Both the position numbers and the translations under genes were made by a program. This document shows, piece by piece, positions 45,356 to 54,284 of a stretch of DNA of 64,000 nucleotides. The notes under the pieces are model-generated. The model made no database searches. It worked only from the letters and a program-made list of their open reading frames with translations, and was not told the DNA's origin. Position 1 is the stretch's first letter, and each line of letters opens with the position of its first letter. Origin of the DNA: Paenibacillus sp. J23TS9 (GTDB lineage: Bacteria > Bacillota > Bacilli > Paenibacillales > Paenibacillaceae); contig NZ_BOSG01000006.1 in assembly GCF_018403225.1 (NCBI RefSeq), positions 186,001-250,000 on the forward strand, given 5' to 3'.

Positions 45356-46630
45356 TTATTTCACTTCCTCGCGGCTGTACCGCTGTCCGAATTCCTCCAG
45401 ACGGATCACTTCGCCCGAAATGCGGGATTCCTCTGCCGCGAACGCCATCAGGTGGCTCTGCACCGAATGTGCCGCCGACGTCAATCCCTCGCCTTCGCCG
45501 TCCGCCCGGACGAGTTTCAGGAAGTCCTTGACGAGTCCCATGTCGCCGCCGCCGTGTCCGACGTGGCCGCCCATATCGGAGAAGCTGATCCGCTCGACCT
45601 TGCCGCTGCCGAAGTGGATAATTTCGATTTCATTCTTTTCCATCGCGCCCCGGATTTCGCCCGTCGTTCCCATGAGCTTGATACCCCGGCTCACGTCCCG
45701 CGTGAACGCGCTCATCGTGAACGCGACCGTCACTTCGTTCGCGAATTCCAGATTGACGACCTGATGGTCGACCACGTCGTTGTCGCAATGATACACGCAG
45801 CGGCCGTACGGTCCTTCCTCCAGCGCTTTATAACGGGCTTCGTAGCTCATGTCATCGCTGATGGCCGATGTCGGCCAGTTCGTGTCCTCGGTCAAATAGA
45901 CGTTCGGCGCGTAATAGAGGCAGGAATCCGCGACCGGGCAACCGTCGAGGCAGCGCAGCGGCGCGCCTTCCGGCGCCTCGGAGGCTTTGAAATGGGTCAG
46001 GTCCCCGAAGGAGGACACCTTGACGCAGTCCGCGCCGGCCAGCCAGGACAGAATGTCCAGGTCATGGCAGGACTTGGCGAGGATCATCGGACTGGACTCG
46101 TCCTTGCGGCGCCAGTTGCCGCGCACGAAGCTGTGGGCCTGATGCCAATACCCGACGTTTTCGTTATGCTGAATCGAGATGAGCCTGCCGATCTTGCCGT
46201 CCTCCAGCAGGTTTTTCAGCGTCTGGAAGAACGGGGTGTACCGCAGCACGTGGCAGATCGAGAATACCAGCCCCGCCTTTGCCGCCATTTCACCCATGTT
46301 GATGCATTCCTCGGGATCGGGGGACATCGGCTTTTCGAGCAGCACGTGATATTCGGCTTCGAGCGCCTTCATCGTCGGCTCGTAATGCTGCTGATCCTGC
46401 GTACAGATCAGGACGGCATCGGCCATTTTCGGCGCTTTGAAAAAGTCGTCCCAATGCTCGAAGCACATCTCGTCCGCTAAGCGATGTCTGGCCTGAAAGC
46501 TCTCCCGCCGCTCCCGCACCGGTTCCGCCACGGCCACCACTTCCAGCTCGTGCGGATGCGAGACCGCATATTCCAAATAGTTGATTCCGCGCAGTCCTGC
46601 GCCGATTAAGGCTACCTTTACTTTCTTCAT
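45356..46630 (-). CDS. Gfo/Idh/MocA family oxidoreductase
   Basis: A 424-residue dehydrogenase with N-terminal Rossmann motif VALIGAGLRG, EKPMS (cofactor/catalytic lysine near residue 99) and a C-terminal domain with SCHDLDILSWLAG. A cysteine-containing insertion (CLDGCPVADSCLYYAPN, near 235-250) is a feature of some members and may bind metal. The ATG at 46630 (MKKVKVALIG) is used, 11 bases after GGGAG. Located between a permease gene and the GH35 gene, it likely oxidises the released sugar. Confidence 0.88.
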   Translation of the reverse strand: MKKVKVALIGAGLRGINYLEYAVSHPHELEVVAVAEPVRERRESFQARHRLADEMCFEHWDDFFKAPKMADAVLICTQDQQHYEPTMKALEAEYHVLLEKPMSPDPEECINMGEMAAKAGLVFSICHVLRYTPFFQTLKNLLEDGKIGRLISIQHNENVGYWHQAHSFVRGNWRRKDESSPMILAKSCHDLDILSWLAGADCVKVSSFGDLTHFKASEAPEGAPLRCLDGCPVADSCLYYAPNVYLTEDTNWPTSAISDDMSYEARYKALEEGPYGRCVYHCDNDVVDHQVVNLEFANEVTVAFTMSAFTRDVSRGIKLMGTTGEIRGAMEKNEIEIIHFGSGKVERISFSDMGGHVGHGGGDMGLVKDFLKLVRADGEGEGLTSAAHSVQSHLMAFAAEESRISGEVIRLEEFGQRYSREEVK

Positions 46631-46667
46631 CCGATTGTGCACTCCCTTACGTATATATCACAAGCTG

Positions 46668-47555
46668 CTATTCCTTGACGCTTCCGACCGTCATGCCTTT
46701 TACGAAGTACTTCTGCAGGAACGGATACACGACCATAATCGGCAGCGCCCCCATGAAGATCTGTGCCGTCTGCAGCGTCTTCTCGCTCAGGTTCTCCATG
46801 GCCTTGATCTGTTCGAGCGAAAGGGACTGCATCTGGGCATTGATCGACATAATCAGCGTGGACAAATACGTCTGCAGCGGATATTTATCCGGGGAATTCA
46901 AGTAAAGAATTCCGTCAAACCATGAATTCCAATGGCCTACGATCGTAAATAATCCAATCGTAGCGATGGAAGGGAGCGACACGGGCAAATAGATTTGCCA
47001 TAAAACCCGCCATTGTCCGGCACCGTCTATCGTCGCAGCCTCATCCAGCTCCCGCGGGATCGACCGGAAGAAGTTCAGCATCAGCACCATGTTCCATACG
47101 CTCAGCGCTCCAGGCAATATGAGCGCCCAGATCGAATCGATCAAGCCTGTATTTTTTACGATGATATAAGTCGGAATCAGACCACCGCCAAAAAACATGG
47201 TGACGGCAAAAAACCAGACATACACCGTTCTGAATTTAAATTGATCCACAGATTTCGATAACGGAAAGGCGGTTATGAAGCATAAAAACATATTCACAGC
47301 CGTTCCCAGCACCACCCGCTCAACGGAAACGCCGAGAGCCCGGAAGAATTCCACCTTCTCCCCAAGATAACGGTAAGCATCGAAGTTGAAACCCACCGGC
47401 CACAGCTTGACTTCGCCAGCCATCGCCGCCGTGTTCGAGCTGAGGGAAACGGACAGCAAATGAATGAAAGGGATGATACCGAGTAGGGTAATGGCGGTAA
47501 GCACCAGCGTATTGAATACCACGAAAACCCTTCTGCTAAGCGTTGTTCTAATCAT
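46668..47555 (-). CDS. Carbohydrate ABC transporter permease (LplC-type)
   Basis: A 295-residue permease with six membrane segments, EAA loop (ELDEAATIDGAGQWRVLWQIYLP) and the family ending FLQKYFVKGMTVGSVKE. The ATG at 47555 follows AGGAGG by 8 bases and lies 17 bases past its partner's stop; the frame to 47609 overlaps that partner and is rejected. Confidence 0.9.
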   Translation of the reverse strand: MIRTTLSRRVFVVFNTLVLTAITLLGIIPFIHLLSVSLSSNTAAMAGEVKLWPVGFNFDAYRYLGEKVEFFRALGVSVERVVLGTAVNMFLCFITAFPLSKSVDQFKFRTVYVWFFAVTMFFGGGLIPTYIIVKNTGLIDSIWALILPGALSVWNMVLMLNFFRSIPRELDEAATIDGAGQWRVLWQIYLPVSLPSIATIGLFTIVGHWNSWFDGILYLNSPDKYPLQTYLSTLIMSINAQMQSLSLEQIKAMENLSEKTLQTAQIFMGALPIMVVYPFLQKYFVKGMTVGSVKE

Positions 47556-47571
47556 GTCTGTTGCCTCCTGC

Positions 47572-48462
47572 CTAAAAGATCCGGTAATTGTTGAATTTGT
47601 AAGCCGCATAGTAGGTCACGGACACGAGCACAAGCGAGATCACCGATTTGAACAGTCCCACGGCTGCCGCAGGCCCGAATTGCTGGCTGAACATGCCAAG
47701 CCTGTACACGAACGTGTCGATAATGTCAGATCCTTCGTATACGGTCGGGTTATACATGATCAGGATTTGTTCAAACCCGGCGTTCAAAATGCCGCCTAGG
47801 CTCAGTACCCCAAGCACGATGATGATCGGAGCGATGCCCGGCAAAGTGATATGAAGCATTTGCTTCCATCTTCCCGCGCCATCCACTTCAGCCGCTTCAT
47901 AAAGCGTCGCATTGATGCCTGTAATGGCGGCCAGCATGATGATCATGTTATAGCCCATTCCCTTCCAGATATCGGAGCCGATGATGATACCGCGGAACCA
48001 CTGATTGTCCAGCATGAACATGATAGGTTTCAATCCCATAGATGCAATTAATCCGTTTATGGGGCCGCTCAAAGAGAACAATTCGATAACAACGCCGCCA
48101 AGCACCGTCCAAGACAGAAAGAATGGCAAGAACACGGCAGACTGAATAAAGCGTGAGAACCAGCGTTTGGTAACCTCGTTGAGCAATAAAGCCAGAATCA
48201 AAGGCACCACCAAAGCGAGTACCATTTTAATAACGGCAATCAATACGGTATTCCATAACACTTGCTTAAAATCAGGGATATTAAACACATACTTGAAATT
48301 ATCAAACCCGACGAACTTCGAGTGAAAAAAACCTGATAGCGGCTCAAACTGCTGAAAAGCCATGACTAGGCCGGCCATGGGACCGTAAGCATAGATCAAC
48401 GTCACGATAATCCCCGGCAACAGCATGAGATGAAGTAAATATTCTTTTTTTAGTGTTCTCAC
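47572..48462 (-). CDS. Carbohydrate ABC transporter permease (LplB-type)
   Basis: A 296-residue permease. N-terminal KEYLLHLMLLPGIIVTLIYAYGPMAGLVMAF and EAA loop (LYEAAEVDGAGRWKQMLHITLPG) are characteristic. It follows the binding-protein gene across a 110-base gap holding a long stem-loop. Confidence 0.9.
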   Translation of the reverse strand: MRTLKKEYLLHLMLLPGIIVTLIYAYGPMAGLVMAFQQFEPLSGFFHSKFVGFDNFKYVFNIPDFKQVLWNTVLIAVIKMVLALVVPLILALLLNEVTKRWFSRFIQSAVFLPFFLSWTVLGGVVIELFSLSGPINGLIASMGLKPIMFMLDNQWFRGIIIGSDIWKGMGYNMIIMLAAITGINATLYEAAEVDGAGRWKQMLHITLPGIAPIIIVLGVLSLGGILNAGFEQILIMYNPTVYEGSDIIDTFVYRLGMFSQQFGPAAAVGLFKSVISLVLVSVTYYAAYKFNNYRIF

Positions 48463-48487
48463 AGATGAACCTCCCCGCCTAATCTTA

Positions 48488-48529
48488 AACGGGAGGAAGC
48501 GCCGATATCATCAGGCTCCTCCTCCCGTT
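48488..48529 (-). terminator. Stem-loop between binding-protein and permease genes
   Basis: Arms AACGGGAGGA-AGC and GGCT-CCTCCTCCCGTT form a long stem without a T-run. Like the one at 39275, it probably protects the binding-protein part of the mRNA. Confidence 0.6.
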
Positions 48530-48571
48530 CACCACTTCAATCCGATTGTTGCAGCATCTTAAAAGCCTGAT

Positions 48572-50293
48572 TTATTTCTCCTGTTTGCCGTACCAATCGT
48601 TCACCTCTTGCGTAACTTGATCGCCGCCGAGGGATTTCCAGCTTTGAACGAACTTGTCGAACTCGTCCAATGAAGCACCCATAATAATTTTGGTGAAAGA
48701 TTCCTGCATCAGCTTATCAAGCTGAGCGCCTTTTTCAACTTGCGCTTCCGTCGGAAGTCCGTAGAACTCGTTGTTCACGAAAGCACCGCTTTCCTTGATC
48801 TTGCGTGTTGTTCCCCAACCGCCGTCTTTCGCTGCACGGCTGAAATATAGTCCCCAATTCACGCCCTTGCTTCCGGTTTCCGTATTTCCGGATAAATAAT
48901 CGTTTCTGGCTTTGAATACTCTTTCGACATCTTTGAAGTTTTCATCATCCAGCGTAATTTCCGTTTGTTTCGCATCAAGCGCCTTGTTGACTTCCGTATA
49001 GATCGTATCGATCGAGGCCGGGTTGTAAATCCGCGGATTAAACCAGTTGTAAACAAAGCCGTCTTTCGCCTCAGTCTTACCCTGATATTTCTTTTTGCCC
49101 ACTTCAATGTAGTAATTTAACATTTTAATGGCAGCTTCCGGATGCTTCATACTCTTGTTGACCGCGAAAGCTTTTCCGCTGCGGATTTTAGGCACGAGCG
49201 ATTTGCCCGGACCGTCCAAACCAGGAATTTGAATGGCGATCCAGTCCGCCTTCGGATCTTTATCGACACTGTTGTTCAGAGGGAAGTTCGGATACCACCA
49301 TTCGCCGTACACAATACCCACTTTGCCTGCCACAATGTCCTCAACCGTCTTGGTGTCGTCCTTCAGCGCAAATTCCTTATCCAGGATGCCATCCTTATAC
49401 CAGGATTGCAATTTACCGAGCGCCGTTTTCACTTCTGGCTGAATCAAACCTGGAATCAGCTTGCCGCCGCTGTCTTTAACCCATGCCGTTTGGTTGTTGC
49501 CATCGGATGGATAAGCACCAAAGCCGTTAAAGAAGCCTCTCAGGTCATAACCCCAGAAGAACAGGTTTTTTTGCAGCGCGACGCCGTAGGTGTCGCTTTT
49601 GCCGTTTTGATCCGGGTCATTTTTTGTAAAAGCTTCTGCGATCTTGTCCAGGTCATCCATCGTTTTTGGCGGCTGCAGCTTTAGCGCATCAAGCCAGTCT
49701 TTCCGTAGCCAGAGCAGCTGCGTGGACAGGAACGGGTCTTCGAAAGCCGGCATCGCCAGCAGCTTCCCGTCCTGGGAGAAGGTCTTCATCGCAAAACCGC
49801 CGTCAGACTCCATGTACTTCTTCAGTTCAGGAGAAGCGTAATCATTGTAGGCTTGCGTCAAATCGGCCAGCATGCCCTGATTTTTCAGCTTTTCAAAATC
49901 TTTCTGGCTCAGCTCCAAAATGTCCGGCAAATCAGCCGAAGCCATGGCCAGCGAGAATTTTTGCTCATACTGACTGTTTGGAACCGTCCATTTGTATTTG
50001 ACTTCGATGTTCATCATGTCTTTCAGATCTTTCAGATACGCATTCTGATCCGGCGTAATGCCCTTCGGCGTCCGCGGATCCTCCGGCGGATTATAGCCGA
50101 GCACTTCCGTGACGGTCACCGTGTCGGCATATTTGCCGAGCGGCTCCGGCGGAGCGTCGCTGGTTTTCTCTTCCTTGGAAGAGGTCTGGGGTGAAGATCC
50201 GGCCGAATCCTTCGCGGGACTCGAGCAGGCGGATAATACGGATAACGTCATCGTGGCAACCAAAATCATTTTCCATGGCTTATTCCATTTCAT
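48572..50293 (-). CDS. Extracellular solute-binding lipoprotein (LplA-type)
   Basis: A 573-residue lipoprotein with signal peptide MKWNKPWKMILVATMTLSVLSAC (lipobox LSAC) followed by a Ser/Lys/Asp-rich linker. The long form (>550) and blocks such as KWTVPNSQYEQKFSLAMASADLPDI and LWLRKDWLDALKLQPPKTMDDL are typical of Paenibacillus LplA-like oligosaccharide binders. The ATG at 50293 follows GGGGGAAAG; the open frame upstream to 50785 crosses the promoter and the SR1 element and is not used. It has its own promoter with an overlapping cre site, so it is repressed by CcpA and probably induced by the upstream regulator. Confidence 0.92.
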   Translation of the reverse strand: MKWNKPWKMILVATMTLSVLSACSSPAKDSAGSSPQTSSKEEKTSDAPPEPLGKYADTVTVTEVLGYNPPEDPRTPKGITPDQNAYLKDLKDMMNIEVKYKWTVPNSQYEQKFSLAMASADLPDILELSQKDFEKLKNQGMLADLTQAYNDYASPELKKYMESDGGFAMKTFSQDGKLLAMPAFEDPFLSTQLLWLRKDWLDALKLQPPKTMDDLDKIAEAFTKNDPDQNGKSDTYGVALQKNLFFWGYDLRGFFNGFGAYPSDGNNQTAWVKDSGGKLIPGLIQPEVKTALGKLQSWYKDGILDKEFALKDDTKTVEDIVAGKVGIVYGEWWYPNFPLNNSVDKDPKADWIAIQIPGLDGPGKSLVPKIRSGKAFAVNKSMKHPEAAIKMLNYYIEVGKKKYQGKTEAKDGFVYNWFNPRIYNPASIDTIYTEVNKALDAKQTEITLDDENFKDVERVFKARNDYLSGNTETGSKGVNWGLYFSRAAKDGGWGTTRKIKESGAFVNNEFYGLPTEAQVEKGAQLDKLMQESFTKIIMGASLDEFDKFVQSWKSLGGDQVTQEVNDWYGKQEK

Positions 50294-50350
50294 GTTAAAT
50301 GCTTTCCCCCTTTTATGTGCTGTCGCTGGTGTAATCTTGTCTGTACTTTC

Positions 50351-50380
50351 ATTATAGTTTTGGAAGGAAAACGCTATCAA
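50351..50380 (-). promoter_or_regulatory. Promoter with overlapping cre site for the binding-protein operon
   Basis: On the minus strand TTGATA, 18 bases, TATAAT: a near-perfect vegetative promoter about 60 bases before the start codon. GGAAAACGCTATCA at 50366-50379 (plus strand) matches the cre consensus at 13 of 14 positions and covers the -35 end. Confidence 0.8.
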
Positions 50381-50451
50381 TTTTGAGTTTTTTACATTGC
50401 TATCACTTTGTTTACCATCTGTATAGAATGAAATCTGCTTGATAAAAAGCA

Positions 50452-50590
50452 AATGTAGCGAAGGGGACGGAATCGTTCTGAAGAAGCGATAGCGCTCGCC
50501 TTTGTCTCCGAATTCATACCTCTTTCCTAGTAAAACCAAAGAATTTGGAGACAACAGCGATCGGAAGAACGATCCGTAACCGTAGCGGCC
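50452..50590 (+). repeat. Hairpin repeat SR1, copy 4
   Basis: Same orientation as copy 1. Outer arms ACGGAATCGTTCT (50467-50479) and AGAACGATCCGT (50566-50577); inner arms TTTGTCTCCGAATTC (50501-50515) and GAATTTGGAGACAA (50541-50554). Conserved blocks GAAGAAGCG and ACAACAGCGATCG are present. It lies between the response-regulator stop and the binding-protein promoter. Confidence 0.8.
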
Positions 50591-50666
50591 ACGATGCACA
50601 TTACCAAGAACTTGTTTACGCAATGAGAAAGAACGGATACATAGCATGAACGAGATCAATTCTCCG

Positions 50667-52025
50667 TTATTTCCCTCCCGCCAGGTGGGCGTTGCGGTAA
50701 TCCTGAGGCGCCATCCCCATCTTTTTCTTGAAAAAGGTCGTGAAATACGAGTGCGAATCAAAGCCGACCCTGGCCGCGATTTCATTCAGCTTCAGGCTCG
50801 TATTCCTCATCAGCTGAACCGCGCCCTCAAGCTTTTTGTTCTGAATATAGTCCTGAAGGTTCTGCCCCGTCATTTGCTTGTAATAGCGCGACAAATAGGA
50901 CGGATTGAAATGCACCTCCTCCGCGATCGCGGTCAAGGAGACATCTCCGGACAGATGCGTCTCGATATAGCCGTGAATCTGGTCGATCACCAGCTGCTTC
51001 ATGTCCTCCTGCTTCATGCGTCCGGGCTCGTACAGCGCTTCTTCATGAACGCTTGCTCTTTCAATGTCGACAATGACCATATCGTGGCCCATGGCGGCCC
51101 GCCCCTGCAGCATCCGCTGCAGTGTCTCATACTGGCTCCCCGCGGTTTCCCAGCGGCCGGCGAGGTTGCCGGAAATGCCGAAGGATACGGATGCGCCCAG
51201 CAGCTGCTCACACTCGTTCTGAATCAGCTCCAAAATTCCCTTCATGTACACCGTGATTCCATGCCAGTGAAGCCGCTGCTCGCCGTCCCCTTCCTGAAAG
51301 CGTCCGAGCAGCTCCGTGCCGGGCTGCAGCAGCCATACCGGCACCCCGTCCTCCAGGACCGCATATTCGCAGGCGAAGGTGGATGGCAGATCATTACCGA
51401 AAATGCGCTGGATCGCCTCCTGAACCACCTTCGCGGGCAGCTCATCCATCCGGTCGATTTTGGCCGCGACGAAAAATGCCGGACGCTCCGCGTCGATGCC
51501 AAAAGAAAGCTCCTCATAGCGCGGATCGGACAGCAGCCCCTGGATCGGTTCGCCTCTCAATGCGCGCTGCATCAGCTCGTTCCTGAGGACGGATTCCGCG
51601 ATCTGAAAATGCATCTTCGCCTTCTCCTCGCGGATTCTGCGCCGGTTCTCCTCGTCCAGCTTGGCCGACGCCTTCTTCACCGCCTCGAAAATCGGATCAA
51701 TGCCCTCCGTTTTCAAAATATAGTTATCCGCGCTCTTGCGCAGCGCTTCATGCACGTATTCGAATTCGCTGTATCCGGTCAGAAAAATGACCCGGCAATG
51801 CGGCCAATAGTAGGTAATTTCGTCCACCAGCTGCAGTCCGCTTTTATGAGGCATGCGGATGTCGCTGACCAGAATGTCGAGCTTCATCTTCTTTGCCGTC
51901 TCCAGCGCTTCCTTGGCGGAATACGCCTTGCATACGTCAAGCTCAAGCTCCGTATTTTCCTGAAAAAGCTGAACCAGGCCGTTCACGATTACCGGCTCGT
52001 CGTCTACGATTAACAGTCGATACAT
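50667..52025 (-). CDS. YesN-type response regulator (REC + AraC HTH)
   Basis: A 452-residue regulator with receiver domain (acidic DDE near 8-10, phosphoacceptor Asp55 in VSDIRMP), a middle region of unknown role and a C-terminal AraC domain (VSLTAIAEEVHFNPSYLSRYYKQMTGQ and LNEIAARVGFDSHSYFTTFFKKKMG). The start is 2 bases past the sensor-kinase stop, so the pair is co-translated. It probably activates the adjacent binding-protein promoter at 50351-50380. Confidence 0.93.
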   Translation of the reverse strand: MYRLLIVDDEPVIVNGLVQLFQENTELELDVCKAYSAKEALETAKKMKLDILVSDIRMPHKSGLQLVDEITYYWPHCRVIFLTGYSEFEYVHEALRKSADNYILKTEGIDPIFEAVKKASAKLDEENRRRIREEKAKMHFQIAESVLRNELMQRALRGEPIQGLLSDPRYEELSFGIDAERPAFFVAAKIDRMDELPAKVVQEAIQRIFGNDLPSTFACEYAVLEDGVPVWLLQPGTELLGRFQEGDGEQRLHWHGITVYMKGILELIQNECEQLLGASVSFGISGNLAGRWETAGSQYETLQRMLQGRAAMGHDMVIVDIERASVHEEALYEPGRMKQEDMKQLVIDQIHGYIETHLSGDVSLTAIAEEVHFNPSYLSRYYKQMTGQNLQDYIQNKKLEGAVQLMRNTSLKLNEIAARVGFDSHSYFTTFFKKKMGMAPQDYRNAHLAGGK

Positions 52026-52027
52026 GG

Positions 52028-53773
52028 TTACGCCTCCTCTTTATCTTCAAGCATAATGATCAGGTCCACTCTCAGGCCGCCGTAGGCGCTTTTGGATACA
52101 AACACTCCGCTGTCCGGACCGTATTTCAGCTGCAGGCGGTTATTCACGTTCACGAGCCCCGTATTCTCGATCAGCTTCGAGTCCATCGCCAGCTTCTCGC
52201 GCAGCCTCTCGATCACGTCATCCTGCGCCAAATTCCCGTTATCCTCCACGGTCACCCGCAGCCGGCCATCCCGGTATTCGGTGTCGATATAGATCATGCC
52301 TTCCATCATGCCATCCTCGAAAGCATGCTCGAACACGTTCTCGACGATCGGCTGGATAATGAGCCGCGGCACGGTCAGGGACGGCGGAACGTCGGCCAGG
52401 GCCTCGTATTCGTACGCGATGCGGTTCGAGAACCGGATGCACTGAATGTCGCAGTAATCGAGCGCATGGCGGTATTCCTTATAAAACGGCACCTCGTCCG
52501 CACCGCTCCGCGTTATGTACTGGTAATAGCTTCCCAGCTTCTGCGAGAGCTCGGCCGCGCTGTCGGCATCGCCGACCTTGCACATCATGTAGATGTTGAA
52601 AAAGCTGTTGTACAAAAAATGCGGGTTGATCTGCGATTGCAGCTGCTTCAGCTGGGAATGCTGCAGGGCGATCTTTTGCTCATAGTTCTCCTCGATGGAG
52701 CCTTTCAGCTTTTGCGCCATATTGTTGAAGCTGTTGAACACGTAATGGAATTCATCCTTCGTCTTGGAATCGATGACGATGTTCAAATTGTCGGTTTCGA
52801 TCATGTGGAACGCCTTGACCAGCTTCGACAGCGGCCGGTGAATCATCAGATTGACCGAAAACGAATACAGCACCATCACGATGACGGCTATGATAAACAG
52901 CGTATAGAACCAGGTAATAAAATGGCTCAAGGGACGCGTGATTTCATTCTGGTTTACGTACATCAGCAGAGACAGATGCAGCGAGCTGACCTGGTTCGGT
53001 ATGATAAAATAACTCACCCCGTTCACCTTGCGAATTTCGGACGCGTCCGCATCCTGCACATCGGGCTCCGATGTCAGGCTGAGCATCCGGTTCGACTCCT
53101 TCATATCCTTCGCTGTCGTCAGTACTGTGCCGAGCTCCTTGCTGCCGAGCAGCACCTCGGATTGCGGGTATAGTGCGGCAATTTCCTGCAGCGCTTCGAG
53201 CAGCTTGGGCCTGGAAATTTCGATATAGGACCAAATGCCGCCGTTGTTCTCCGTTTCGATCAGGAAGATACGGCTGCCGCTCCGGTAAAACGAAGGCTTG
53301 GGCTTCTCCGCCATCAAAGACGAGATCAGCTTCATTTCCGCGTTGGGCGTATTGGTGACGCCGGTATCGGTAGAAATGGTTTTGCCGGCCGCTTCAACAT
53401 ACACGCCGGCATTCACAACGTAATCGCTGGATACGGTGAGGGTCGACAGCCTGTCCCTAACTTGGTCGATCAGCTGGACCTCCTCGTAATTCTCAAGCAA
53501 ACCTCCCCGGAAGCCGAGCTTCTGAAGGTCTTTGTCGTTCAGCAGCTGAAGCTGCAAGTTCCGGATAAAAAACATTTCCTTGTCGAGCTGTTTGGAATAA
53601 AAAGACGCGCCTGCCAATGAGGAATTCAGAATGGCATGCTTGGTGATGGACATCCCCTTGTAATTCAGCCAGATGTTCATCGATAGGAGAGGAAGCATAA
53701 ACAAGATGAACACGATCACGATTTTTTGGTATACGTACCATTTGGATGACTTGCCTACTGCCTGCAGCTTCAT
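52028..53773 (-). CDS. YesM-type sensor histidine kinase
   Basis: A 581-residue membrane kinase: N-terminal membrane segment (residues 15-31), extracellular sensor region to about 285, second segment (ITWFYTLFIIAVIVMVLYSF), HAMP, phosphoacceptor His in LQSQINPHFLYNSF, N box PIVENVFEHAF and ATP lid VEDNGN. The start ATG follows GGGGGTAAG. A TATACT -10 element is visible about 40 bases upstream, but no clear -35. It is expected to sense a galactoside-containing oligosaccharide given the operon it controls; this is inferred. Confidence 0.93.
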   Translation of the reverse strand: MKLQAVGKSSKWYVYQKIVIVFILFMLPLLSMNIWLNYKGMSITKHAILNSSLAGASFYSKQLDKEMFFIRNLQLQLLNDKDLQKLGFRGGLLENYEEVQLIDQVRDRLSTLTVSSDYVVNAGVYVEAAGKTISTDTGVTNTPNAEMKLISSLMAEKPKPSFYRSGSRIFLIETENNGGIWSYIEISRPKLLEALQEIAALYPQSEVLLGSKELGTVLTTAKDMKESNRMLSLTSEPDVQDADASEIRKVNGVSYFIIPNQVSSLHLSLLMYVNQNEITRPLSHFITWFYTLFIIAVIVMVLYSFSVNLMIHRPLSKLVKAFHMIETDNLNIVIDSKTKDEFHYVFNSFNNMAQKLKGSIEENYEQKIALQHSQLKQLQSQINPHFLYNSFFNIYMMCKVGDADSAAELSQKLGSYYQYITRSGADEVPFYKEYRHALDYCDIQCIRFSNRIAYEYEALADVPPSLTVPRLIIQPIVENVFEHAFEDGMMEGMIYIDTEYRDGRLRVTVEDNGNLAQDDVIERLREKLAMDSKLIENTGLVNVNNRLQLKYGPDSGVFVSKSAYGGLRVDLIIMLEDKEEA

Positions 53774-54150
53774 GTCTTACCCCCGTTAGTCGTTTCATGT
53801 TCCGCTACCTCTAGTATAGTTTGAATGGAAGAAAGGAAAAGCCCTTTCCTGAACAAAAAAAGAACCGTCCCGATGGAAGATTCCTTGTGCCTATGAAAAA
53901 CGCCCGCCATGCGGGACCTTGCTCCCACCCATTCAGATCCTTGGCCGGGACCGGGAGAACTCATGAGCTCTATACGGGTAAAAATGCGGGAAAGAGGGAT
54001 GTCCCACTCTCTCCCGCATGTCTTCCGATTCCCGCTGAGGCAAGCTTTGCCATTCCAGAGCTGGCCTTGCTTCGGGTGCCGCCCCTCTGTATCTGCCCTA
54101 CCGCACCTGCCTTACGATCATTTGGCGCGGGTAGCGTCTCGCATTCGCTG
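53774..54150. other. Gene-free interval upstream of the second sensor kinase
   Basis: No gene. It holds the kinase promoter region (about 53810-53830) and a GC-rich stem-loop at 53984-54019 (arms ATGCGGGAAAGAGGG / CCCACTCTCTCCCGCAT), which is probably the terminator left from the decayed discoidin gene at 54151-54262. Confidence 0.55.
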
Positions 54151-54262
54151 CTATTGCTTGTCGTATATTTCCAACTCGTTGATCGCGAAGTTGCCCCATT
54201 GCAGGTTAGCTGCTTGGATCTTGAGACGAAATTTCGACGCGGTCGTCTGGGCGCCCCATTAG
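54151..54262 (-). pseudogene. C-terminal fragment of a discoidin-type (F5/8C) domain protein
   Basis: The minus-strand frame reads WGAQTTASKFRLKIQAANLQ, then WGNFAINELEIYD, ending KQ and a stop at 54151. It matches the end of an F5/8 type C domain (compare HKLRLKVKAANLTWDCIALTEL in the SLH protein). A stop precedes it and no start is possible. Deletion or recombination has removed the body of this second discoidin protein, whose terminator-like stem-loop remains downstream. Confidence 0.7.
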
Positions 54263-54284
54263 TTTCTTTCTATTTTTTTTCATT

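Noticed and set aside
50294..50785. N-terminal extension of the second binding protein (about 160 residues)
   Set aside because: It would run through a near-perfect promoter, a cre site and an SR1 repeat; the lipoprotein signal peptide starts at 50293 behind a good ribosome site.
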